From contig JAVXUO010000520.1 in assembly GCA_033065855.1 (NCBI GenBank), positions 119,792 to 183,791 of the forward strand: a DNA stretch of 64,000 bases, given 5' to 3'. The notes beneath the pieces were generated by a model. That model made no database searches. It had not been told where the DNA came from and was given only the letters and a program-made list of their open reading frames with translations. Positions 1 to 13,900 of this stretch are shown one piece after another; positions within the stretch are counted from its first letter, which is position 1, and every line of letters starts with the position of its first letter. Both the position numbers and the translations under genes were made by a program. The stretch comes from Escallonia rubra. Its lineage: Eukaryota > Streptophyta > Magnoliopsida > Escalloniales > Escalloniaceae.

Positions 1-442
1 ATAATGATGGCGGGGGTTTTGCTGTAGATGATGATGGGATGTTTGAAGTTGATGATGTGGTGATTATATGCAACGACATTTGCCTCCCTTTTTTAAGACA
101 AAGTTACCCTCAAAAAAGAAAGAACACACCAATTCAACTGATGGGAAAATATGTGAAGTGCTGCCAAGTTTCTCTATCCCCTCCTCCCTCTCCTATCTTC
201 CCGCCAACCCCCTACCCGTTTCTTCCACTTTCCCTTGACCACCGCATCGCAGATATAGACGCGACGCCCTCCAATAGCCATGGGCCACGCCCCTCCAATA
301 GCCCTGTCGTAACCTTCCATCAACAATATGAGAGAGATATGATGACGGGACAAGACGGTGCATTGTCTACGGCTTGATGACAAGGCTTTGCTAAATCTCG
401 AATATAGGGGTGGGATAACCCTATATATAGAATGTATAGATA

Positions 443-482
443 CTAGCTAAAACCCTGTGCTATGCACGGGAAGGGAGGTAGT
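443..482 (-). mobile_element. Possible Helitron 3' terminus (minus strand)
   Basis: Read on the minus strand, a hairpin of the form CCCGTGC...GCACAGGG is followed about 10 nt later by CTAG and then T. This is the usual plant Helitron 3' end: a stem-loop, CTRR, and insertion in front of T. It resembles the terminus of the better-supported Helitron that ends at 39082. The element would extend rightwards from 443. Its TC 5' end was not located with confidence; a candidate near 1862 is weak. Confidence 0.4.
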
Positions 483-1136
483 TAATTATGAAGTGGAGGA
501 AGGGAGGTCATGGGGTGGGACGGTTATAGGTCATGGGGTTGGAGGTTACTTTCTCACCAATTATACTTTTAACACCTATTTAGTTGTATTTTAGAAATGA
601 AAAATTCTAGAAAAAATCAATAAGAGGTTTGGAAGGCAAACCAGAGTTTGGATCATGCGGATCGGGCCGGATCCGACAGACGGACCTTCGAGTCGATTGC
701 CTCACCGTACTGGGAGAAGGCGTCCTCGAGGGTCCGGTCGGTGGTGGCCCACACGAGCCCACCCACGAATCACCTATACTCAACGTCAGCAGACGCCATT
801 GATGATGTCACACGCAAGAAAGGAAGGAGAAGTAGCACAAAAGGGTTATGAGAAACCCTAGAAGGCGAGGCATGAGAACTAGGTGAGGAATGGCCCTATT
901 ACATAGATGGACGGCGGGGTGGGGTTTGACCAGTGTTAGGCGATCTAATTGTGGTTATGTGTAGAGATATTTTTATACCGGGAAGATATTTTGGGTTGTG
1001 GGGATAAATATTTGACAAGTGAATTGACGTTTGGGTTCGTGGAAGGCTGAGTATATGGTATAGACGTATGGTATAGACAATCGAATCCAAACACATATTG
1101 TATAGACAAGTATATTTATTCGGCGGGAGTGGGGTG

Positions 1137-1841
1137 TTAACTTACCTACCCATAGGTAAGTTAAGCCTTGACTTGGCCATTTATTTGGATGAAAAATATA
1201 ACGAAGTTTCTCTACCTTAAACCCATTTTATGAAGATACCTGTGACTTTCATACCCCCTTCTCTTTCTAGCTTGTCGGGCACTAACTAAAAACTCACATT
1301 TTCCCAGTAACGTCTCATCTCCCAGAATGGGTGATGGTATGTAACGGCCGGTAATGACCAAGGGGGGGTGGTGTGGTAGGGACCATTCCTGGCAGCAACG
1401 ATGGGTTAGATGCTGTTTGGAGATGGACGGTTGCCTTGGCAACTAGGTTGCAGTTTCCTAGGGTGTCATGAAGGTGGAATAGACGGAGAGATGCGAGGCC
1501 AGCGATGGCAATCGTTGGTGGAGGCAATTGAATGGGAGGCTGTAACAGACAGAGGAATAGGAAAGGGGGGCGCCAATGGGAAGAGGAAGGGAAATTGACT
1601 GGACGGGAAGTTTGGAGATTGATAATTGGCGGCGATGGAAAGGGTGTTGAGATTGGTGGTGATAAGGAAGGAGGGTGGTTGACAGTGGTGGGGAGAGGAC
1701 GTGCAAGAAGAAGAGTTTTTGCTCTTTCTTGTTTTGTTTTTTGGCATAATGACATTAATTACCATTAAAAACAAAGAATTAAGGGGTAGTTTCTATCCAA
1801 ATAAATGTGGCAAGGCTTTAACTTACAATGGGTAAGTTAAA
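1137..1841. mobile_element. Non-autonomous DNA transposon with about 50-bp inverted ends
   Basis: The left end (TTAACTTACC..., 1137-1190) and the reverse complement of the right end (1793-1841) match over about 50 bp with a few differences. Both contain two TAAGTT-type half sites and end in ATTTATTTGGAT. The 0.6-kb interior has no transposase similarity. No clear target-site duplication was seen, so the superfamily is open (Mutator-like or hAT-like). Confidence 0.55.
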
Positions 1842-2191
1842 GGCCCCCTACATGCGATATGTAGATGTACTTTTATGATAAACGCGCACGCACACACACA
1901 CACATATAAGTATGTACTAATTTCAGTGTTCCTGGTTGAACTGGTGTTCCTCTTACGCTTACGCTTTGATAATAGGTCCGGGTTGTAAACCATTCTTGGA
2001 TAGTTTGCTTATGCTATATTCGTTTGCTTCGAGGATGAATATACATATCATAACATTGTAACAAGGTTGCAGGATTCTGTTTCGTGACTTCATACTTCTA
2101 TGCTCTTCTTCTGTGTTATGTGCATGTTCTAGATACAAAAGTTATATTCTTTAATTTTCGGTCAATTTTGTTGTTACAGTTTTTTGATATT

Positions 2192-3525
2192 GTTGGCATA
2201 AAAAATTCCAAAAAAAAAAAGAAAAAAGAAAAAGGAAAAAAAGGAAGGAAAAAGATGGGAAAGTTTATGCTTTGGGCTAACCATGGGCCCATGCAAGAAT
2301 GAAGCTTCCATGTGTAGAAGTCAAAAGTCATATTTGGATCGATGATATAGGCCCATTACAAGATTAAAGTCCATTTAAGATCAGAAAGCGGAGTTATTTG
2401 AAAGTGTAGTTCTTCCATTCATCTTACCGAATGGTGGACCAAGTTATGTGGAAGTTGCTTTATTCTAAACCTAGACATGAAATACAAAGAGAGGAAAAGG
2501 GCCATGTGTCCTACCCTAATAGGTTGGCTAATTGATAAAAGCTCAAGGAAGTTTATCCAAAGCTAGGTGATAGAGTTTGAGGTAAAGATCAAATGATTGA
2601 TTGCCCTACAAGACTGAAGGTTGGCTAGCTGGGCGGTATAAGAAAGAACGGTTCGGCACAAGAAAAAAGAAAATTAAGCCTTTCTTCTACCGTTTTATGG
2701 AGGCTGACCTTTGGAGATTGCTAGGTGACCAAAGATATATCCCTCTACTCTTTATCTTCTAGTGCTTCCAATTTTTTTTGTTCATTCTAGACGGCCACTT
2801 TTTTTTTATTTTTTATGTTTCACTGTTCCTGTTATTTTAGTTTCTTTAATCTGAAGAGGTCCTATTGTATTATGGTACGTAATTATCAATTGACCTTTAG
2901 TTAATTGGAAGTTTGAGTCCGCCTTATAAAAAAGTAAACTTCTCTTGTCACCCAGTGATCTTCATAAGTTAGCCTCCGAAAATTGGTACAAGAAACACGT
3001 AATAGTCTCCCATCTTAGCTTCTCTCTTTCTTTGTTTACTCTATCAAAAACTACTTTATTTTTTCCCTCCTGCTGAACCATCCTTTTCATACTGCCCAGC
3101 CAACCTTGAGTCTTGTATGACACTCAATCTTTTGATCTTTATCTCAAACTCTATCAACTTGCTTTGGATAAATATCCACGAGAATTTTAAGTTAGCCAAC
3201 CTATTAGGCTCAGACACATGGCCCTTTTTTCTGTTTGTATTCCATCATGTTTAGGTTTAAAATGAAGTAAACTTCCACATGACTTGGTCCACCATTCGGT
3301 CAAATAATCGGAAAGATTACAATTTCAAATAACTCCACCTTCTTATCTTAAATGGACATCAATCCTTTAGTGGCCCTTTTTCACCTTTTCAAATATGATT
3401 TCGACTTCTCCACTGTAGAAGCTTCATCCTTGCATTGGGCGACTGTTAGCCCAAAGCATATTTCTTTAATTCATTTCAAACAACTCTTTCTCCATTTTTT
3501 TTCCTTCAAATTTTTGGTGCCAAGT
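2192..3525. mobile_element. Foldback element with arms of about 0.5 kb
   Basis: A long imperfect inverted repeat: 2192-2735 pairs with 2940-3525 around a loop of about 200 bp. Diagnostic paired blocks are GCTTTGGGCTAAC (left) with GTTAGCCCAAAGC (right), the ACCGAATGGTGGACCAAGT segment, and a TAGGTTGGCTAA block. No transposase is encoded. If transcribed as part of an XRN4 intron it would fold into a long double-stranded hairpin. Arm divergence suggests it is not recent. It could be a foldback transposon or an inverted duplication. Confidence 0.6.
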
Positions 3526-4146
3526 TATGTGGAAGTTTTCCATCCACATATAAAAGAAGCTCAAAGCACTATAGAGTTGCCCTGGCTAAATCAGAAACCC
3601 AATTACATAGATGAACGATGCTCAAATCATCTTAAAACAACTGAATAAGCATCAGTCGGGGAAACTTCTCCTTGACCGAAAGAAGTGGTTTAACAAGGAA
3701 GATCGTAGCCGATGAAAGGAGTCTTCACACCATTAAAGGCCCTCAATTTCCTTTCCCTCCTAATGCACCGCATAAGACTCAAAAGGCGTTAACCTGATCC
3801 CTAAAAACACTCTTAGCAACCTTTGCCCCGTTCCAACTCCAAATCAACTTGTGGATATTCCTAAATATTTCAGTCCTGGGTAGCTTTTAGAGTCTACAAC
3901 AAATTACTTTGAAAAGAAAATATGCTTAGATAATTACATCTATTTGATAAAACTCTATATTTGGACCAAAAGTGAGGTAGATGAATGCTTTCTTAGATAC
4001 AGATTGTACAAACACACACACTCGCACGCAATACTTACCTCTATGCAATGTTGTGACCTTAACGGCACATCCTTAAGTCTAAAGCATTTGCTCTTACATA
4101 AAAACCCTAGCATGCCTTCATTCCTACTTCTTTTTCTCCTTTGCAG

Positions 4147-7100
4147 GTATTGCTGGATAAAGTGGAACACTTTATTCAGGCAGTTGCTGTTTACGAAGAT
4201 CAAATCTTTCAAAAGCGGGCTCGTATACAAAAGGTGGCGCCCATCTTCTGGTTCTTCCCTTCTCGCTCTCTTTCTATGTTATTTTGTCGAAAAACTTCAT
4301 TGTAATAGATGCTTATCGATCCGCTATGTCGTGTTGTTACTATTCTTCTTAGGAATTTCAGATCTGGCATCGTTGTTAGTAGATGGATGTATGATGAAAT
4401 ACATATTGTTTTTTAAAATCAGACTTCAGTATTGGCATAGGATTTTGACATTTTGATGCAGGCGAACAAGTGCGGCAAAAGAACTAAATGTCATGCTTTG
4501 GGGTGGGCCTGGCACCAGGATATGCGCCATTGGTTCTAGCAAGACTCTTGGTGCCTCATCCAAGTCGCCTCTTGGTCTTGGGAGGATGGTGGTAGAAGTT
4601 GACGTCGTGAAAACGATCTCGAAAGAACATATGTACTGACATGGATGAGGCCGCCAAGGGTCTTAATAAGAAAGAATTACAAAAATTCAATTCAGTGAGT
4701 TCCTAAATACCTTTGTTGCACGAAGCGTGAAACGGGGGCGGGGGTAAGGGCGGGAGCGGGTACGGAGGCGGAGGAGCATAAGCACCTGGAAGAATCTAAG
4801 GTGTGGAGCATCTTGAATATATAAATGACTAAAGAATATTACCATTTGTTTAATATATCTTCCAATTAGTTATAGCGTGGACACCTTTTCCCTTGAAAAT
4901 ACAATAAGCGACGATGATTTATAAGTGGCTACCAGCTACTTGCCTTCGAAACTAACAAAGGTAAAAGTAGTTCTGCATCTGCTGTTCACATCTCGAAACA
5001 TTTCTAGGCGGCACATCTCCCGTCTAGTTGGGTAAGACATGGGCTCGGAAATAAACTGTAGAGAGATAGAGAGAGCGCACTGATTGACAAGCTCTGTTCT
5101 CTCGAGACGGTAGTCAACAACGTAGAAAGAGGCTTTAAGGACCTGAAAGAAGAGGGAAACAAGGAATTGAGTTGAAAAGGGCTTGATTTTCAGGTATCTT
5201 TCCCTGTTCCATGCATCTCTGTATAGCTGACGGATCTAGTTCACGTTTTAGCTTGAGACGAGATCCCACGGAGCTCCTCATTTGAGATTGCAAAAGCGAG
5301 TTTCCGAGGAAGAACCATCACGATACGAGGAGTTTCCTGCTACTAAGCTAAATTTATCCAAAATTTTCTACAACCGGGCATTAGTGAAAACACCAAGAAG
5401 ATGTGATGTGCTGACATAAATTCTCTTGCTGGCTATGAAGCACCGGTGCGGTAGTCTGGGGGAAGCACCAGCACTAGGTGCGCGTCGGGTGCAGCATGGG
5501 TGCGTGTCCTAAACTATTTTTTTTTCAATTTATTTTCTGGATCTTGGGTGTGGCTCAGACACGCACCCAGGGTTTTTTGGCAGAGAATAGAAGAAGAAGA
5601 AGAAAGAGAAGAAGGAGAACAAGAAAGAGAAGGAGAAGAAGAAGGAGAAGAGAAGAAACAACCTGCGCCGGAGCGGCGAGGGTCTTCCGGCGAGAGGCAA
5701 CCGACGGACCGGCAGCAGCGGCGACGGCGCCCCTCCTTGCAGAGCTGTGTGGATGATGTCTGGTGACAGCTGTGTTAGACAACAACTTATAAGCCAGGGT
5801 TTCTTGAAAGTTTCTGTTTATTATGTTTAACTCCCAACTTTGTTGACAATCTTTTAAAATAATCCTACTATTTTTAGAACATAACAGAACTTCTACAAAC
5901 TTTGTCATATTTGGTAAGCACTTTCAATATTTCTAAAGTAGTCCTCCAAATTAACAAAATACCTTATTGTTTGTCTAAAATAACATTATTTTTGTTGCAT
6001 ATAAATAATATATATTAATATTTTTTTGCCGTATCCCCGCCACACTCGTACCCTATTTTTTGAAAATAATGACGTATCCGCGCATCCGCACCCGCACCGG
6101 AATCCATGCTTCTTAGCTTGTTGGTAAAGCCACGCGGGCCTTCTGGTGCACTGATTTTCTTGCATCAAGTTGGTATCACAGCAAATTTTGTGTTTTGAGC
6201 GCAGAACTCGCTTTGTCTGGGGCAGCTAGGGTTCATGTCTTGGGCTCAGGGCGCAAGTCTGATGCTGTTGCTGCTGGAAGTCTCCTACAGCTTAGGATTT
6301 AAGAAGATCATGGGAGGCCTTCCCATCAGCCATGCTATTATTATTGAATATGGTTTTCTTGGGGCCAATATCTTTTAGACTTGCAAAAAGAATATAAAGA
6401 ATGAACTCTCCATTTATTAGAACCGAATTTTATAGTTGGGCACATAAAGTTGTTACTTATGGTTGTTTATTTTATTTCAGGCACAAGAGAATAATGAAGA
6501 GATGAGGCTTAAAGCAAGAAAAGAGGCTCAAGAAGAGCCACAGGCTCCAATCGTGGACAAGGTCCGACATTTCCTTGACTTTTAATGATATGTTCTAGTA
6601 TTAATCTTCAGAGCTTTAGGTTAAGCTAGTAAACTCAAATTGTGGGGACTGACGAGCTGTAAACAAAATAGAATTGGGGCGGTGCATTTTGTAAGCTTTT
6701 CTTAAAAGCTGAATAATGACTTTCTTCTCGACTTTTTGTACATATTGTGTTCGTAAGAGTTTGGTTTATGTCTTCTGTATATTTCCATTCTTGGAGGGTG
6801 GGGTGTCTGTTTTATGCTTACGGATACTCTCAGAGGCCTTTCTATCAGTATCGAGTGAGAGTGTCCAATGCTTTTGTCAAATGTTCTTTTAATTCGGGAT
6901 ACATACATGACATATAGAGAATACATTGGGTAAATTTAAGACATTCTCCATAGTGACTTTTTGAAGCTAAGATATAAGTTTTTGGAAGTTGCACTTTGCT
7001 CTTTACCAAAAAAGGGGAGCGGTTGGGCAGTGTTATTTAGAAGTTAAGACTGAAGTTGCCACAGCTCTTCAGTCTCCACAGAAGTATTTAGGATTTTGGA

Positions 7101-7918
7101 CCGGGTGGGGTGGGGGGTGGGCAGCAGCAATGATTCAGTTTCACAGGCAAATTTTGGACTTTGGGGCTCCAAAAGTTTCGTTTTTGTACATGTTTATCTT
7201 CAATTTCCAAATAAATGGGTTGAGCTCAACAGGTTAGAATTCCGGAATGGTTTTCAGGCTGGCTGACCTGTTTTGGTTAACTTCGTCGTCTTTTGCTATG
7301 ATTAGCTCTTCTTTTGGAGTTAGGTTGTTGATCAAGTTACTGCTTCAATAGGCTTTGGTTTTTTCAGTTCTATTGTTGAAGCTCTGACTGCCACGCCTTT
7401 CTTTTGGGTCTCTTTTCTAGAGGACACTCCACTAGCACGCCTCCCCTTTTTTGTCTTTATATTGTTATGATTGTGCGTATCGTGGATAAACATAAGTGGT
7501 ACTACAAAGTAGATATGTTTGTTGCTCAATTGCTTGAGAGATTTTCTAATGTTTGAAAGAAAAATATACGTATGTGTGTGCAGTTGCAAATTGTACATCT
7601 AAATTTGGTAACAGATTTGACTTCTTTGAGCTACTCTTGAATGGTTTTTCTCGATGCTTTACGTGTAATATTTTCTCTCAGGTCAAATTAGGGGAGCCTG
7701 GATATAAAGAAAGGTATTATACTGAGAAATTTGGTTTATCAGACCCTGAGGAGATTGATGAAGTCAGAAGAAAATTAGTAAGTTCCATAAGTTCAAAGTA
7801 TCCTGTTTCAACTAATGTTATTAATGCAAGTCTCTTTCGTTTATCCCATATTCTGCTGTCCTTTTCTTTCTTTTTTCAGCATCTCATGATTTGATCTTAT
7901 TTAGGCCAATTGAATTGC

Positions 7919-7955
<37 letters not shown>

Positions 7956-10900
7956 TACACACACCCCACTTCTGGTCCCTCACGGGCGGATTTCTTCTTC
8001 TTTTTGATTTGTTGCTTTTTTTTTGGGACTATTCAAACATCTCACATGACCTGTATGTCTTTTTAGATGCATACCGCGAAAGATATATGAGGCTCAAGTG
8101 GCAAAACCACCCTCTACCTATGGCAAGCTAGTGTTTCTATTTTTACCAAAGTCCCTCTTGTATAATCGGTGTTTTCGTTGTCCAAAGGAATACTTTTGCG
8201 ATGCTAAATGAACAATAGCTCAAGATGTGTCAACACCCAATTCAACATCTCCTCCACAAACCTAGATGCGCCTTCACCCGCCTCCCTTACCGACCAACCG
8301 ATTAGAACCACCGTGAAGCCATCAACCACCATTAAAACACTCTGAACCCCCACGAACAATCTAGTTGGGATGGCTAGGATTGGGACGCACCACATCGGTG
8401 GTGGAGATGAACGGAGGGGGTCTCGACTTCGGTTATTGAGGGGATATGCTGATACGAGAAGGGTGGTGGTGGGGATATGATTTGAAGGTACTGATCAGGG
8501 GGAGGCCAACAATCAACGGTGACAGAGGCTGGCGGTGACAGGAAGGTGGTGGTAGCGGCGGCGACTGGACGTCGGTTGACCTGGCAGTGGCTGGGTGATG
8601 GTGGTTGAGGCTGAGTGTGGTAATGGTGGTGGTTAGGTTAGGATTTTGAAGAGTTTGAGAGAGAAGGAAGAGAAATTTAGAAAGTTCAGATCTAGCTTTT
8701 CAATTTTATCATTTAAGCAAACACGGTCTTCCCAAAATACCCTTTCTACTAACGGTTTTTCTGACACCGGTTATTTCAATGGTGACTTCTGTAAAGATAG
8801 AAGATGTAGGGAGAAATTGTTAAAATTGCCATAGGTTGAGGCCACTTAACGCCATATATAGATGAACTTGAATATCTTCATATATGAGGACAATGTCTCA
8901 TCATATTTTCACTTCTAAATGAATATAGCAAGAAGTTCGATGCTTATTGATTTTGCATAGTAAAAGGATGTATGGATTACTATCTTTGGGATCCCAGGAT
9001 GATGCAAGTTGTCTCTGCAGGTTTTGCATTATGTGGAAGGATTGTGTTGGGTTTGTCATTACTACTATCAAGGCGTCTTCTCTTGGCAATGGTTCGTATC
9101 ATTCTAATTGACAATTGAAAACTTATGCCTCCTTGTGCCTTTTTTTTCTTAATTTGTAGATAAAGTGTGCTTGTCTCGGTGTGGTTGTGATGTAATCGTA
9201 GAAGATTGTCATAGGAAAGCTTGTCCACCGAAATTGAGTTTTATATGTGGATGGACGCGATAAATTTGTACAGGCTTGAGACAAAGTAAAAAGGAAAAGG
9301 AAAAAGGGTTATCAAGGCTCTTACATGCGTGAAGCTCCACATCACTTGGTCAACTATGTCAAACACTACATATACATGCATGAACTGTACTTCTAACCTA
9401 TATTACCAGGACTCTTTGTAATGCTTTAACTATCCTTGTTGCTTCTCCTCGGATACGCCACTAGAATACTATGTTATTGTGTTTCTTTTGTTTGCTTTAA
9501 GATGAGATACATTCCCAATTCAAAAGATGTGTATTAGACTGTCATATGGATCCATTTGCTGTCTCTAGAGAATAAGATGAATGTGATATCTATCATAACC
9601 CGCCACTCATCTTAGTTCATGTAACATAGCTATTAATTGCTTTTTAAGTAACGAAGTACAAGAGCTTCATGCAGCTTGTCATTTAGAAGTCAAGAGTCGA
9701 GACTGTCCCATTCATGCAAAATTGAAACCAGTCTACTGGAACACATGAATTTAATTCAAGGACATCAGTCAATCAGGACTAGATCTTGACTTGATTGACA
9801 TGCATAATTCAATCCAAATAGTAGTTACTCCAATGTCCAATCTCATCGCTTTTTTAACAGATCAAGCCTTAGAAGACTTGACAAAGTCATAGCATGTTTG
9901 CATATTAGCAGATCGGCCAAACACCTATACTCTATTGCTTCTTACCATTCGAGCATGGACTTTGGATCTGTTTATTCATATTAGGTTGAGCAAGCACAAT
10001 CACTCATATTTAAGCAAGGAGGTCTAGGCCTCTATTCACCCTTGTCCTGTAAAGATCACAATTCATGATCCTCATTCTCTGCCAATCAATCAAAGGCCAT
10101 GTTAGTTAGACAAGACCTAACTAAAGCAGATCGACCAGGAGGCAAATCTACTCAAGAATTTTTAGTATATATTCTGATTAGCGCAGGCAAATTTACAAAC
10201 GCCTTACGTCGCTTAACCCAGCAACATGACTTTCTAAAACGCAGGACGACTGAGAACATGTACAATTCATACATTTTAACAAAATGAGGCAAGTTTAGAC
10301 AAGGTGCAATAATATCAAATCTGACATTTCGAATATCGGGTTTCTAGAAAGAGAAGCTCACAAATAGATTTATGTCCTCTGGCGGTCTTGCTTGATACTC
10401 TAGCTGTGAGGTTCAGGAGTAGATTATGTGTGTCACGCGGGTCACTTTTACAACTCATCTTTTTAATGTTTGTTTCAGGTTTTACCCGTCTCATTATGCT
10501 CCATTTGCTTCTGATCTGAAAGATTTAGGTGATCTTGAAATCATGTTTTTCCCTGGTGAACCGTTTAAACCCTTTGATCAGCTCATGGGAACGCTACCAG
10601 CTGCAAGGTCTGCTTTTATGTGTCCAAGTTATGCATGTAATGTCCATTCTTTTGCTTGCCCTTTGGCTTTTGTGCAATATATGGTGATGGGAGCAAGTTT
10701 CTTATGCTTTCTCGTGCTACAGTTCAAGTGCTCTGCCTGAAAAATACCGGGACCTGATGACTGATCAGTCCTCACCAATTCATGAGTTCTACCCTTCTGG
10801 TATATTCTTTGACCCTTAAATTTCATGGTATCAACCTTATTTAACAATCTCTCTCTCTCTCTCTCACTCTTGTGTTGGGCTTTTCCATGTGTAGAGTTTG

Positions 10901-13900
10901 AAATTGACATGAATGGAAAGCGTTTTGCGTGGCAGGTAGTGTGGTCTATCATCCTAGATGCAGAGCATTTTTAGTTTCATTGTTCCACTAGCTGAAGCTT
11001 TCTTTGTTTCCGTTTCTTTTTTTTGTATTTTTTCTTAGTGTCTTTTGTTCTGAACTCAGGGTGTTGCCAAACTACCATTCATTGATGAGAGGAAACTGCT
11101 TGCTGAAACGAAGAAGATTGAAGACACTTTAACGGTTAGAATATGATTGTGACCATATTTCTGGTTTCTGCCTATGCAAAGCAAACTGTGGTACACTGGA
11201 ACGAGTAACTTGTATAGTTTATAGTAAAAGAGAAGTATAAGCTAGAGCATGCTAAGATCCGTAGCTACATGTGCTTCTTGTTGGTGCATTGTGAATGGCT
11301 GTTGGTGATTTCTAGGGGCCTTGCTGTTCGAGAGGTTAATCTTAGTGGCTGCATCTATAAGTCACTCCCTATTCCAGTGATGCCTCCTCGCTTTCTGACC
11401 TATTGATCTACCACTCCTGCACTTCTTTATATTCTGTTGAACACTGTTTCCTGAAAAGTAAGATCTTTTGGTTGCCAGCTAAACGAGGTTAGATGGAGTA
11501 GATTTTATGGTCTTCTTAGTAATGAACGGAGTATGTTACCAACCTTCTCATTCAATGAGTGTCTTCCTCGACGCAGCAGGAGGATCAATTCCTGGTTTAT
11601 GTTTCGCAGATTTTGTGAGCCTCCTGATTTGGGAAGTAATTACCAAATTAATGTTTACATTGGCTGAAGTCAATGATGATTAATAAACTTCAGTTCTAAA
11701 AATGTTTTGCTTTTTGTTTATTTAGCTGTTTCAGTAACTTTGTTGATCCCCCTTTTAGGCGTTAATTTTTTCCCATGCGGGATGTTTTGCAGAAAACTTC
11801 ACTACAATGCGACGACTTGTTTAAGTGATGCACTGACTCTCTCTCTCTGTCTCTCTTTCTTCACTCTCTCTCTGAGGCTTCCTTTATTCTATTAGTGATT
11901 TGTCTTGAGGTATATATACACTAAATGACGGGTCAGGTAAAGTGATTCGTTATTGTAAGGCTGAGTTTGAAAATAACGGAATTCCAATATAAGCACTTGT
12001 TTGTACCATCGGACTAGCCGGTAACTTATGGTCCTCCTTGTGCAACCTTTGGAGATGGATATGCTTGATTTTTGCCCCTTACCAAAAGTCAGTCAGTCTA
12101 TAGATCTTAAGCTGTTTGCAAGAAATCAGCCAAGTCAGTGAGTCCCTTTTAACTACATTCAAGACTACGGTTTTGACGCCCCCTCTAGTTCTCTTCATAC
12201 ACTGAGAACATTTCATAATATAAGAATCTCTGACCTCTTCGACGTCGGGTCTTGCACCCTATAAAAGCAGTAGATCCATTTAGAATTGTTTCTCTCTGTG
12301 CAATAATTTCTAAATTAATCCTTTCCAGGCTGTTTTTTTTTTCTTTCTGAAAACTCCTATGCCATGCTCTCTTGGGTTTTATCTATGCCTGGTCATTGAA
12401 CTAAGCCTGCTAACTTAATTGAGTAACGTAATTAAATACAGAAAATGGCCATTGACTGCTTTTGCTTGCTACTTTTGTCTGTAGTGGTGGACCATATGAA
12501 ACTCTTGAAGAGTTATGTCTATGTTTCTTTTACTTCTCTATGCAATTTATTTTAGCTTTTTTCCTATGTTATAATTTACTCTCCTTTAGATTATCTTTTA
12601 CGGATCAGATGATGTTAAAGCAAACAGCACTGGCCATAAGGTACATGCTTCCAATGTTATGCTCATCCAAGGTTCTTTTTTGTAGGAGGAAGAAAGAGTT
12701 CGAAACAGTGTGATGTTCGATTTGTTATATGTCCATCCTTATAATAGTCTGGCTCCACAAATTGTTGCATACTACAATTATTATTATCAGATGCCTCCTA
12801 ACCAAAAATTTGCCTGGGAAATTGATACAAATGCTAGGTTGGTTGTTCTCTTTAGTTTAGTTCATTCTACTACAATTATGGTGATCTTAGGCTGTATTTA
12901 CAACTTCAAACTGGCACAATTGTTTTGCAGTGGTGGAATGAATGGATTCCTTTGGTTATGTCAGAGAAACGGGTGGAGAATATCAGTTCCTTCCCCCATC
13001 GGTGGACTAGAAGCCGTAATGGATAACGAAGTTTTGTAAGTAATGTTGTACCTTTTAATATAAGAAACTTGGTATCCTTGACTTTGCTGAGTTGGTGGAT
13101 TCTCGTTTTGCAGAAATGTTACCTTCCTGAATCCACCTGCACATAAACATATTCCAGAGCCTCCCAAGGGAGTAGTTATGCCTAAAATGGTATGTGCAGA
13201 TTGTAGGCTTTAAAAATGGTAGGTACTTTGGCCCTTGGCTTTACTGTTGATCAGTCCCATCAGCCAAGGATACCTTGTATTCTATTGTTTTGACTGTCGT
13301 ATTTTGGTGCGTTTCTAGTGAATATTATGTGCCCTATATGTGCTTCCCTAAGAAAGTGTTCTCTCACTCGATGCAGGTTTTGAAACCATTGGACATAAAA
13401 CCTTTGCCTGTCCTATGGCATGAAGACCACGGTGGCAGGCGCCAGCAAAGCAGAGACAGGTCTCTCTCTCTCTGTGTGTGTGATCCTTGGGATTACGAAC
13501 CATGTAAAGAAGTCAATATATGTGCTTATTTTTCATGACTTTTTTGGTGATAGGTGAGCTCGATATACATTATCATGATAAGGGTAGCTAATATTTGTTA
13601 ACCATCGTAACTGATAGTACTTGAAAATGAAAATGGTTTGTTTACTGTAGAGGTCTCTGAATCATTTGTTTTGCCAATTTGATAATTGTAAAAGGTAGAT
13701 ATCAGATTTTAGTCTTGTATCAGAGTAGTTAAAATTAATTCTCTCCCTGTCCATTCTCCATTAAAGAGTCGACAGAGGGCTACTTTTTGCGTATTTTTTT
13801 TATTATTTTCGATACACTATCAAAACTCTTTTGACAATCTGTCGCCTAATAAATCATTTTTTTGAGAATCTTCTTTATTTATTCTTTAGAGGTGTAGTGT

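Larger units (their letters stand above)
1..4146. other. Left flank of XRN4: repeats, no gene seen
   Basis: No credible host coding exon was found here. The open frames are short, low in complexity and unlike known proteins. I looked for the XRN4 exons that should precede the first visible one, including the segment just before the [11 protein letters not shown] exon, and found none. The stretch holds a possible Helitron terminus, a 0.7-kb inverted-repeat element and a 1.3-kb foldback, each listed separately. It is either a long upstream intron of XRN4 or the boundary of a 5'-truncated gene copy; the window cannot decide. Confidence 0.5.

Noticed and set aside
1315-1774. Several 80-146-residue frames on the minus strand
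   Set aside because: Overlapping Ser/Pro/Leu-rich frames over pyrimidine-rich DNA within an inverted-repeat element; no similarity or splice support.
3944-4456. 170-residue frame overlapping the first visible XRN4 exon
   Set aside because: It is in a different frame from the conserved [11 protein letters not shown] exon and crosses the splice donor; only the exon frame matches XRN4.
5580-5660. Arg/Glu-rich peptide stretch
   Set aside because: Translation of an AGAAGA repeat inside an intron; low complexity.
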